DNA of 50,669 bases from JADFUS01 sp036653215 (GTDB lineage: Bacteria > Bacteroidota > Bacteroidia > Bacteroidales > Rikenellaceae): assembly GCA_036653215.1 (NCBI GenBank), contig JAVVUK010000003.1, positions 1-50,669 of the forward strand. The letters are read 5' to 3'. The position numbers were made by a program, and so were the translations under genes. Position 1 is the first letter of the stretch. Each line of letters opens with the position of its first letter. A model generated the notes under the pieces. That model did not search any database, was not told where the DNA came from, and saw nothing but the letters and a program-made list of their open reading frames with translations. Shown here one piece after another: positions 25,920 to 33,001 of this stretch.

Positions 25920-27638
25920 ATGAAAACAAATTTTTTGAAAGGTCTTGCCATTGCGGCAGTTTCTTTGCTCTTCGCATCATGTGCTGATAGCCAAACAGCG
26001 GAGACGGAAATATTAACCCTTACGGTAGAACCAAAAAGCGTTCAGCTCAAAGTCGGGGAAACAAAGCAACTTACCTCGAAGATAACATCTTCATTAACAG
26101 GAGATATGCCGACACAGAGCGTCTCTTACATCTCTTCTACTCCCGAAAAAGCTACCATAGACGACAAAGGACTTGTTACAGCAGTGGCTTTGGGAAAATC
26201 GGAGATCACAGCCTCTATAAAAGGGACAGATGTGAGCGAAAAAATAACAGTTACAGTGGTTGGAGACGACATACATAAAGGCGAAGTTATAGATCTTGGC
26301 GATGGGTCAAACGCCTATGAGATAAAGAGCGACATGACACTCTCGTATCCAAATACATATATCCTAAAAGGCTGGGTTTATGTGTGTAAGGGTGCTACCT
26401 TAACAATAGAGCCTGGAGTGATAATCAAGGGTGATAAAGCTACAAAATCGTCTCTTATTATCGAACGTGGAGCAAAAATAATGGCACAAGGGGAGCCTAA
26501 CAAACCAATAATCATGACTTCAGGCGAGCCTGCCGGATCTCGTAAATCTGGCGACTGGGGCGGACTTATAGTTTGTGGATATGCAAAACACAACTTGGCA
26601 GAAGCGACAATAGAGGGTGGTGTCCGTTCAAAACATGGCGGCACAAACGATGCTGATAATTCGGGAGTGCTAAGCTACATCCGTGTTGAATTTGCTGGTG
26701 TTGAATATACTGAGGGTAATGAGATAAACGGTATAACTTTCGGTTCTGTCGGTTCTAAAACAAAAGTAGACCATATACAAGTATCTTTTAGTGGTGACGA
26801 CTCTTACGAATGGTTTGGTGGTTCGGTAAACGCTTCACACCTTATTTCTTACCGTAGTTGGGACGATGATTATGATACCGACAATGGCTTTAGCGGGAAG
26901 ATACAATTTGCTGTTGGACTTCGTGATCCACAAATCGGAGACCAATCTGCTTCAAATGGTTTTGAGTCTGACAACAATGCTAACGGCTCTTTCGCTACTC
27001 CTCTAACTTCTGTTACCTTTGCCAACGTCTCTCTCTTTGGTCCTGTTGCAAATCCGGCTTCTTATGTTGATGAGGCTGGCGTACATGGGAGTCAAGATCC
27101 TTCTAAGGTGCGTTTCCAAGCCGCTATGCACCTGCGTCGTAATACAAGCCTAAATGTCTTCAACTCTGTGTTTGCAGCCTTCCCTATTGGTCTTATAATC
27201 GAAAATGACAAAGGCTCTAACACTCAGAAAAACGCTACTGACAAGCTTCTTAATGTGTCTAACACCGTCTTTGCAGGAATGGTTAAAAACTTCCAAGATG
27301 CTCAATACTGGACAAATGGCACTGTCTATAATCCTGCTTCCGATGCCGATGCTTTTGCAAAAGCATACTTCTCAACCGAAGCACTGTTGAATATGACATA
27401 CACTTCTATTGCCGATTTGAAACTTGTCGGAAACCCATTAGACCTTACCTCTCCTGCAAATATGATCCCTCAAAGTGATAGCCCTCTATCTAATAGTGCT
27501 GTATGGACAAATCCAATTGTTGCAAGTGGATTTGAAAGAGTCACTTATAAAGGAGCCTTTGCCCCTACTGAGACAAAAGAGAAGAACTGGATGAGTGGAT
27601 GGACAGAGTTTGATCCACAAAATGCACAATACGAATAA
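25920..27638 (+). CDS. Ig-like plus beta-helix surface lipoprotein, partner of the TonB receptor
   Basis: A 572-residue lipoprotein (signal MKTNFLKGLAIAAVSLLFASC). Residues 30-115 form a bacterial Ig-like (BIG2) domain: LTVEPKSVQLKVGETKQLTSKI with ISSTPEKATIDDKGLVTAVALGKSEITA. The rest resembles a right-handed beta-helix with repeated short strands (TLTIEPGVIIKGD, SLIIERGAKIMAQGEPNKPI, SYIRVEFAGVEYT, VDHIQVSFSGDDSYEWFGG). Acidic runs such as SWDDDYDTDNGF could bind cations. I recall this protein type next to TonB receptors across Bacteroidetes, where databases often carry misleading transporter names. It probably works with the receptor at the surface; the ligand is unknown. Confidence 0.8.
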   Translation: MKTNFLKGLAIAAVSLLFASCADSQTAETEILTLTVEPKSVQLKVGETKQLTSKITSSLTGDMPTQSVSYISSTPEKATIDDKGLVTAVALGKSEITASIKGTDVSEKITVTVVGDDIHKGEVIDLGDGSNAYEIKSDMTLSYPNTYILKGWVYVCKGATLTIEPGVIIKGDKATKSSLIIERGAKIMAQGEPNKPIIMTSGEPAGSRKSGDWGGLIVCGYAKHNLAEATIEGGVRSKHGGTNDADNSGVLSYIRVEFAGVEYTEGNEINGITFGSVGSKTKVDHIQVSFSGDDSYEWFGGSVNASHLISYRSWDDDYDTDNGFSGKIQFAVGLRDPQIGDQSASNGFESDNNANGSFATPLTSVTFANVSLFGPVANPASYVDEAGVHGSQDPSKVRFQAAMHLRRNTSLNVFNSVFAAFPIGLIIENDKGSNTQKNATDKLLNVSNTVFAGMVKNFQDAQYWTNGTVYNPASDADAFAKAYFSTEALLNMTYTSIADLKLVGNPLDLTSPANMIPQSDSPLSNSAVWTNPIVASGFERVTYKGAFAPTETKEKNWMSGWTEFDPQNAQYE

Positions 27639-27663
27639 CCTATCTACATAATTTTCCGAACGT

Positions 27664-27696
27664 AAAAGGATCGCTATTTTTGCGATCCTTTTTTTA
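27664..27696. terminator. Bidirectional intrinsic terminator
   Basis: AAAAGGATCGC (27664-27674) pairs with GCGATCCTTTT (27682-27692) around a 7-nt loop; T run follows on the plus strand and an A run precedes it. It ends the receptor/lipoprotein pair and overlaps the stop codon of the convergent nitroreductase. Confidence 0.9.
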
Positions 27697-28317
27697 TAGC
27701 TTATTCCAAAATATATTTTCTGATTTATATTTGTCTTTCGGAGGCTCTTCCCTTTGTGGATAGCCTAAGGAGATAACGTTTAGGGGTATTAAATTTGGTG
27801 GGAGATTAAGTGTCTTTCTAATATGATCCATTCTCTCTTTGCGAGGCCACGCCCCTGTCCATACCGCTCCAAGCCCCATAGTTTGAGAAGCAAGTAGGAT
27901 GTTCTCTGTAGCAGCAGAACATTCTTGCACCCAATATGAGGAGTCAACCTCCATAGGTGCTTTGTTAGTGTTGCCACATACAACAATTGCCGCTGCCGCT
28001 TGAAATAGCATTTGTGCGTTTGAAAGTCCGGAAGCAAGAGAGTCTAAAACCTCTCTTTTGTCAATCAATATAAAAGCCCAAGCCTCACGTCCCATACCTG
28101 TTGGTGCTGCCATACCTGCACGTGCAAGAGTGTCTAACATCCCTTTTGTAACAGACTTATCTATATATTCTCTGACACTATGACGAGCAAATATATTTTC
28201 TAATACAACTTCGTGTTGTGGCGTATTGTGGCGTTTACTATCTTTTGCCATAATCCCTATTATTAATAATAATACGATGATTAATATTATGTTAAACCAC
28301 TTCGTATATTTTTTCAT
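27694..28317 (-). CDS. Nitroreductase-family protein with N-terminal membrane anchor
   Basis: A 207-residue FMN-dependent oxidoreductase-like protein. The nitroreductase core is clear: IFARHSVREYIDKSVTKGMLDTLARAGMAAPTGMGREAWAFILI, then WVQECSAATENILLASQTMGLGAVWTGAWP and LNVISLGYPQREEPPKDKY. The R-x-S-V-R segment and the GLGAVWTG segment bind FMN in this family. Unusually, the first 25 residues are a hydrophobic helix (WFNIILIIVLLLIIGIMA) that should anchor or export the protein. FMN proteins are normally cytosolic, so a membrane-attached or periplasmic location is worth noting. It is a single gene, convergent with the TonB receptor pair. Confidence 0.88.
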   Translation of the reverse strand: MKKYTKWFNIILIIVLLLIIGIMAKDSKRHNTPQHEVVLENIFARHSVREYIDKSVTKGMLDTLARAGMAAPTGMGREAWAFILIDKREVLDSLASGLSNAQMLFQAAAAIVVCGNTNKAPMEVDSSYWVQECSAATENILLASQTMGLGAVWTGAWPRKERMDHIRKTLNLPPNLIPLNVISLGYPQREEPPKDKYKSENIFWNKL

Positions 28318-28373
28318 ACACTATATTTTTTGTCAAATATAATAATTTTCTAAAAAAGGATGCCTATAAAAAA

Positions 28374-28403
28374 CAAAAAAGGTGCCCGAATTAACGGACA
28401 CCT
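28374..28403 (-). terminator. Intrinsic terminator of the small lipoprotein gene
   Basis: AGGTG-C-CCG (28380-28388) pairs with CGG-A-CACCT (28395-28403) with one mismatch and a 6-nt loop; six T follow on the minus strand. Confidence 0.85.
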
Positions 28404-28423
28404 CATATATGGTATTTGGTGTA

Positions 28424-28888
28424 TTATAAGAGATTTAAAAGTTCACCAAGAGATATTGTATCACCACTCTTAGTAATAGTAAGCATTGTAGAGTTGTCGA
28501 TAGTGATATTTGTTGCTACATCTGGTGTTAAAGAGAAAGTTGCAGTATACAACATCACGTTGTCTGGGTGTGTGATAGTTATTGGAGCAAGCATAAGAGC
28601 TAATCTTGCGTTGTTTGCACCTTCAGGAACAGCAAACACATTTGATTTACCTCCATTACCAGCTACTTGACCAACAAATTGTTCGCTAAGTTCTGTTGCG
28701 TCAGTATAATATATTATTTTAGCTTCATAGATAGTACCGTTAATCTCTGCTGTCGCAGCATCAGATTTTACAGCATTGTTTGTGATTTGACAAGCAGTCC
28801 CTTCAATTGTGGTAGAGTCGTCATTGCTACAACTTGCTAACGCCATTAGACTTAATGAAGCACAGGCAAGCATTAAAAATTTTTTCAT
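28424..28888 (-). CDS. Small lipoprotein of unknown function
   Basis: A 154-residue protein with a lipoprotein signal (MKKFLMLACASLSLMALASC). The mature part is beta-rich and low in aromatic residues: a segment around INGTIYEAKIIYYTDATELSEQFVGQVAG, then LALMLAPITITHP and LTPDVATNITIDNSTMLTITKSGD. I recognise no family. It has its own consensus promoter and its own terminator, so it is an independent unit between the nitroreductase and the acyltransferase operon. Likely a periplasmic or surface protein. Confidence 0.8.
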   Translation of the reverse strand: MKKFLMLACASLSLMALASCSNDDSTTIEGTACQITNNAVKSDAATAEINGTIYEAKIIYYTDATELSEQFVGQVAGNGGKSNVFAVPEGANNARLALMLAPITITHPDNVMLYTATFSLTPDVATNITIDNSTMLTITKSGDTISLGELLNLL

Positions 28889-28934
28889 AAGTATTTATTA
28901 GTTTTATTAGGTTTATTCTTTAGTGTTAATGTTC

Positions 28935-28966
28935 CAAAGGTATGACTATTATTTTAATCGACCAAA
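28935..28966 (-). promoter_or_regulatory. Promoter of the small lipoprotein gene
   Basis: Minus-strand TTTG (28963-28966), a 20-nt spacer and TACCTTTG (28935-28942) give a full match to the Bacteroidetes consensus. The -33 lies inside the end of the upstream acyltransferase gene. Confidence 0.75.
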
Positions 28967-30814
28967 TTTTTCTTTTAATTTTAATATTTTTAATTGATAA
29001 TATTTCATTTTCCCACTCACTTTGATCTTTATTGTATCAAAAGATCCGTGTTCGGGAAGGACCTCATAATCATCCATATTGACAAGATCTATATCTATAT
29101 CAAGCTCTTTAGAGAGCATCTGGATAGTCTTTTCTGGAACATACCTCACATCAAGAAGAGTTAAAGCATCGAGAGAATTGTTAAAAGATGGATCGACATT
29201 AAAACCGATAATTTTACTGTTTAATAAAAGGTATTTTTTTATGAGCATAGGAACCGATTGTCTTTCCGACTCTATGTCCGACACTAATTTATCTATATTT
29301 TCAATTGAGTAGATACCCTCATATTTGCTCTTATCAAAAGATTTAAGATCTAATTTTTTTATCCCTGTTGTTGGAATTACCCCTCGTGCGATGTTTTCAT
29401 CGAAATAATATTCTTTAAGATTGTTTATAAGAAGTAACTTCGAGGTATTTGTAAATTTACCGGGTATCGTCACCGGACCAAGCAGATAACGATAGTTAGG
29501 GTTGCTAAGTATGATATATAAAATGCCCTTCCAAATCATGGATAAAGGAGTGGCACGTTTTTGATAGTCTGGAGCTATGAAAGAACGTCCAAGCTCTATG
29601 CAAGCCCCTAATATGTCGGTCATGGGACGTGACATCACAAATAGGGTGTTTGTATAAAAACCTGAAGCTCCATGACTCTTCATTATTTCAGCCCCCATGC
29701 CGACACGATAAGCCCCAACAACAGCTTGGTTCTCATTATCCCACATAAAAAGATGTCGATAATATGTGTCAAATTTATCCAAATCTATCGCTTTACCTGT
29801 GCCCTCTCCAACAGAGCGAAAAGCAATCTCTCGCAACCTCCCGATCTCGTTTATTATATTTGGAATAGAAGGAGCATCACAAAAATAGAGAGAGTAAGGA
29901 CCTATATTGAGTATACACATCTCTTCAAGTGTGTTTATCTCTTTTGAAAGGAGCTCGGTATCAATTGGAGGAACTATCTCCTCAAATGTTTGTAAATGTT
30001 CTTGTAGTGGATTTGCCTTTGCCGCAAGAGAATAAATATTAGCACGTATAAAAGCCTTAAGCGTTTTGATGTCTACAAGCTCATTTGTGCGTTTTGTCCC
30101 TATAGGTGTGGCTATACGGAGGTTTGCTATTACAGATTTTTTATTCAACATTTCGTGGACTAAAAGAGCTGTCCTAAGTATCGGATGTATCTTTCCTGCC
30201 ACGTGGAACAATAGGGAGTTTTCGGCACCTATATATACTGGCAATATAGGTACGCCACATTTATCTATAAATTTTATTATCGAGTCGTCCCACTCTCTAT
30301 CTTCAAGACATCTAAATCCTTTTTGGTATGTAGATACCTCTCCTGCCGGGAAGATGACCAAAGCTCCGCCTTTTGCAAGGTGTGCAAATGATGCTTTTAT
30401 TCCAGTTGTAGTCCTTTTTGCGCCTTTTTTAAAAGGGTCAACGTCTATAAAATAATCTTTTATAGGTTCAACACGAGAGAGCACATAATTGCCCATGACT
30501 TTGAGGTCAGGCCTCACTTTCGAGATTAAGTCTATTATAAGTAGTCCGTCGGGGGCTCCTGTGGGATGGTTTGCAACAATAATTACAGCACCCTCTTTGG
30601 GGATGTTGCTAATATCGTTTTGAGAAACAGTATATGAAAGCCCTATCTCGTTTAATAATGCTGCTGGATATCTTTCCTTTGGGACATCTATCAGGTCCTT
30701 GTATACTCTATTAACCTTGTTAATATCAAATAAAGTCATTAAAATTTTAGAGGATAATCTTCCTAAAAAGTTATCCCCTAAAAAATTAAGCTCCTTTTCA
30801 TTTATAAGTTTCAT
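28949..30814 (-). CDS. Two-domain acyltransferase (PlsC-like plus GNAT-like), OlsF-type aminolipid synthase candidate
   Basis: A 621-residue protein made of two acyltransferase parts. The N-terminal part (about residues 60-290) is a lysophospholipid-acyltransferase fold with the catalytic NHPTGAPDG and the substrate motif FPAGEVSTYQKG. The C-terminal part (about 295-470) resembles the hemolysin-like/OlsB N-acyltransferase (Acetyltransf_5) family, with GPYSLYFCDAPS, LREIAFRSVGEGTG and ELGRSFIAPDYQK. This order, O-acyltransferase then N-acyltransferase, matches OlsF-type ornithine-lipid synthases; in Bacteroides glycine lipids are made by two separate proteins (GlsA, GlsB). A phosphate-free aminolipid is therefore the likely product, with the head-group amino acid unknown. 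It follows an aminotransferase gene by 38 nt, probably in one operon. Confidence 0.8.
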   Translation of the reverse strand: MKLINEKELNFLGDNFLGRLSSKILMTLFDINKVNRVYKDLIDVPKERYPAALLNEIGLSYTVSQNDISNIPKEGAVIIVANHPTGAPDGLLIIDLISKVRPDLKVMGNYVLSRVEPIKDYFIDVDPFKKGAKRTTTGIKASFAHLAKGGALVIFPAGEVSTYQKGFRCLEDREWDDSIIKFIDKCGVPILPVYIGAENSLLFHVAGKIHPILRTALLVHEMLNKKSVIANLRIATPIGTKRTNELVDIKTLKAFIRANIYSLAAKANPLQEHLQTFEEIVPPIDTELLSKEINTLEEMCILNIGPYSLYFCDAPSIPNIINEIGRLREIAFRSVGEGTGKAIDLDKFDTYYRHLFMWDNENQAVVGAYRVGMGAEIMKSHGASGFYTNTLFVMSRPMTDILGACIELGRSFIAPDYQKRATPLSMIWKGILYIILSNPNYRYLLGPVTIPGKFTNTSKLLLINNLKEYYFDENIARGVIPTTGIKKLDLKSFDKSKYEGIYSIENIDKLVSDIESERQSVPMLIKKYLLLNSKIIGFNVDPSFNNSLDALTLLDVRYVPEKTIQMLSKELDIDIDLVNMDDYEVLPEHGSFDTIKIKVSGKMKYYQLKILKLKEKFGRLK

Positions 30815-30852
30815 ATAGATACTTTACAATAATTGGAGCTAAAAGTATATAA

Positions 30853-31959
30853 TTATTTTATATTATCAAAATATTGAACAAATTTCTTGTGGGGAGCTGA
30901 TACACATATACGTGCATATTTTGAAGCTTTCTCCTTCTGACTTTTTGTGAAGAAGGATAGAGAAACACTGCCTATGTTATGCTCTAAAAGCTCTTCTTCG
31001 GTCTTCGGCACAACCACAAAAATGCCTTTTGGTGTAGAGGTGTGATAATATTCCTCTGCTAACAACTCTCGTCGACGAAGATAGTCTATATTTAAGGCTA
31101 TATCACGAGCGGTAGCTGTCTTAAAGGCTGTGGCTGCTTGTATACCCTCTGGCTTGGTCAAGAGAGACAACACAAGTTGTTGTGCAAAAGCATTCACTCC
31201 GTTTGTACAATACATAAGACGTATCTCAAGCTCTTGAAACAGTTCTTTATTTGTGGTGTGTATAAATCCTAAACGCTGACCACTAAGACCAACCGATTTA
31301 GAAAAACTCTCTGTTATAACGACATTTTCAAGCTCCATAAGTCGAGCATAATAATTGTCGCTTTTGTCGTTGAAGATGCGACGGTAGGGGCTGTCAAAAA
31401 ACACTATTATCCCATTGTCGTTAAGTGTTTTTATCAATTTAAATTGCTCCTCATCGTCATATTTCTCTCCAAGTGGATTTCCAGGATCGCAAATAAGCAC
31501 AGCGTTGCCTTTTAATTCGTCTATACGATCGTAAAGCTCACTTTGTGCATAATATTCAGCATTTCCAATGTTGCGAACCTTAAGCATATGAAAATAACAA
31601 CCCCAATAATATATGGGAAGATATAACTTACCTATATTTACTGTTTGCACAATTAGATCGAGGGCGTTCATACCACCAGCTGTGACCAATATGTTTGCCG
31701 CCGATGATTTACCTTGAAAATACTCTTGATTTATAGCTTCACGAAGAGCTTGAAAACCTGGTCCAGGAGGATAAACCTGTATGTCGGGAGAGTTAAAATC
31801 GAGACATTTTATCACCTCTGTTAAATCAATATTAACAACCGCATTTACACCACGGTTTAAAGGTAAATACTGCTGACCTGTCTCGACGGTCAATCTCTTT
31901 AATTTCTCTCCTATTTGGACTATCTTAGAAAGAGACGCCCCACTTTGATTGATTTTCAT
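30853..31959 (-). CDS. PLP-dependent aminotransferase class I/II
   Basis: A 368-residue cytoplasmic fold-type I aminotransferase. Recognisable parts are YPPGPGFQALREAINQEYF, ILVTAGGMNALDLIVQ, the Asn/Asp segment CDPGNPLGEKYDD, IVFFDSPYRRIF and the Schiff-base lysine motif ESFSKSVGLSGQRLGF (Lys near residue 222). The substrate cannot be told from these motifs. It is upstream of the two-domain acyltransferase, which makes a role in providing or changing the amino head group or precursor of a lipid possible; that is inference. A -7 element lies about 40 nt upstream. Confidence 0.88.
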   Translation of the reverse strand: MKINQSGASLSKIVQIGEKLKRLTVETGQQYLPLNRGVNAVVNIDLTEVIKCLDFNSPDIQVYPPGPGFQALREAINQEYFQGKSSAANILVTAGGMNALDLIVQTVNIGKLYLPIYYWGCYFHMLKVRNIGNAEYYAQSELYDRIDELKGNAVLICDPGNPLGEKYDDEEQFKLIKTLNDNGIIVFFDSPYRRIFNDKSDNYYARLMELENVVITESFSKSVGLSGQRLGFIHTTNKELFQELEIRLMYCTNGVNAFAQQLVLSLLTKPEGIQAATAFKTATARDIALNIDYLRRRELLAEEYYHTSTPKGIFVVVPKTEEELLEHNIGSVSLSFFTKSQKEKASKYARICVSAPHKKFVQYFDNIK

Positions 31960-31998
31960 AGATTTAAAATGTTAGTGTTATTAGTTATTACTCTGCCG

Positions 31999-32006
31999 CA
32001 AAGATA
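31999..32006 (-). promoter_or_regulatory. Candidate -7 element for the aminotransferase/acyltransferase operon
   Basis: TATCTTTG on the minus strand, 40 nt upstream of the ATG. No good -33 TTTG at the expected distance. Confidence 0.45.
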
Positions 32007-32080
32007 TAAACAATAAATTAATAAATAAACAGATAGTTAATAAAACATTTATTGAGTTTTAAAATAAACACACAAAACAT

Positions 32081-32112
32081 TTTGAAAATGCGGTACATTA
32101 TTTGTAAGTTTG
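32081..32112 (+). promoter_or_regulatory. Promoter of the MliC-like lipoprotein gene
   Basis: TTTG (32081-32084), a 20-nt spacer and TAAGTTTG (32105-32112) match the consensus fully. The start site is predicted only a few bases before the ATG at 32127. Confidence 0.8.
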
Positions 32113-32126
32113 TAGAAAATTTTAAC

Positions 32127-32525
32127 ATGAAAAGCATTATTTTAGTATCTCTATTAGCAGTTGCTGTATTGGTGAGCTGCAAGGGGAATAGACAACAAGG
32201 GAGTAGCACTCCTGTTGTTGCAGAAGGGAAAAGCGATATTGTAAGCGTTGTTGCCGATACGCTTAACCAACCTATTTCTGCTATTTTTTATGGCACAGAT
32301 GGCAAGAACGACAAAAAGTATATTGTGCAAGTTGTCTTTTATCCAGGCGAGGAAAGGGCTGTGTTGACAGAGTCTGGTAAGATGTATGAATTGCACCAAT
32401 ATGTAACAGCTTCAGGGTTCGGTTATAAAAACGAAGATCTTGATTTTTGGGGAAAGGGGAAAGAGGCAACAATGACCTTTACCGACGAAAAGATCCCTGA
32501 GATAGAGCTGAAACAGCAAAATTAA
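32127..32525 (+). CDS. MliC-like lipoprotein (putative C-type lysozyme inhibitor)
   Basis: A 132-residue lipoprotein with signal MKSIILVSLLAVAVLVSC (Cys18). Its C-terminal half, VLTESGKMYELHQYVTASGF followed by GYKNEDLDFWGKGKEATMTF, matches the MliC pattern in which a SG-x-x-Y segment is followed by FW-x-KG-x-EA. MliC proteins sit in the outer membrane or periplasm and block C-type lysozyme. The ATG at 32127 was chosen over 32052 because only the shorter form has a lipobox at the right distance and the promoter lies between the two. Single-gene unit with its own consensus promoter. Confidence 0.75.
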   Translation: MKSIILVSLLAVAVLVSCKGNRQQGSSTPVVAEGKSDIVSVVADTLNQPISAIFYGTDGKNDKKYIVQVVFYPGEERAVLTESGKMYELHQYVTASGFGYKNEDLDFWGKGKEATMTFTDEKIPEIELKQQN

Positions 32526-32552
32526 GTTGTCGTTATTTACAATTTTCTTTAC

Positions 32553-32720
32553 CTACACAAAAACACACCTTTGTAGGTTCAATCCCTCATTCCTTTTCAA
32601 CTCCTTTATATGTTGAGAAAGCAGCTTTGGCAATTGGGAACTCTTCGTGAATGCCTCAAAAAAAGCAGCTGTCTTACCGTGCTAAAAATGTAATGATTGT
32701 AATGCGTTAAGAATACCCAT
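32553..32720 (-). pseudogene. Possible broken small ORF of unknown origin
   Basis: From an ATG at 32720 the frame reads MGILNALQSLHF, an in-frame TAG (32682-32684), then GKTAAFFEAFTKSSQLPKLL and a further 20 or so residues to a stop. The composition looks protein-like, but I recognise no family and the plus strand has a competing frame. It may be a relic of a transposase or another lost gene, or chance. Confidence 0.25.
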
Positions 32721-32865
32721 GTCTTAGCACAACAAGTAACAGCACACTATCTTGGGCGTAATTTCTATTTCTTGGCCTCTTATCTATTAATTGGTGTTCG
32801 TAAAATCAGGAACCCAAATTTAAATAAACAAAATATTTAATTATCTTTTTTAAGAAATAAATTAT

Positions 32866-32942
32866 TACATTTGTGGATGTTATTACAAAAAACAGCCACA
32901 TATTAACACTCTTATTATTATCTAAATAATAAGATGATGGCT
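32866..32942 (+). promoter_or_regulatory. Promoter and hairpin leader of the sulfate permease/sulfotransferase cluster
   Basis: TACATTTG (32866-32873) is a -7 element with a T-rich -33 region. The leader, about 120 nt, contains CTTATTATT (32911-32919) and AATAATAAG (32925-32933), a perfect 9-bp stem, enclosed by AGCCA (32894-32898) and TGGCT (32938-32942), which can extend it. The structure is AT-rich; I do not recognise a known riboswitch. Confidence 0.5.
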
Positions 32943-33001
32943 TATAATAACAAAAAGAGTCTACATACAGTAAATTATTAGATGTCCTTAATATATAAAA
33001 T

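Larger units (their letters stand above)
32526..33001. other. Intergenic region with decayed reading frames and a structured leader
   Basis: About 475 nt without an intact gene. It contains an imperfect hairpin (ACCTACA 32551-32557 with TGTAGGT 32572-32578), a minus-strand broken ORF (32553-32720), and on the plus strand a frame with stops near 32690 that then reads THVLAQQVTAHYLGRNFYFL and beyond. The right-hand 130 nt are the promoter and leader of the sulfate permease gene. Confidence 0.6.

Noticed and set aside
32551..32578. Hairpin ACCTACA/TGTAGGT after the MliC-like gene as a terminator
   Set aside because: Seven-bp stem with a 14-nt loop and no T run after it.
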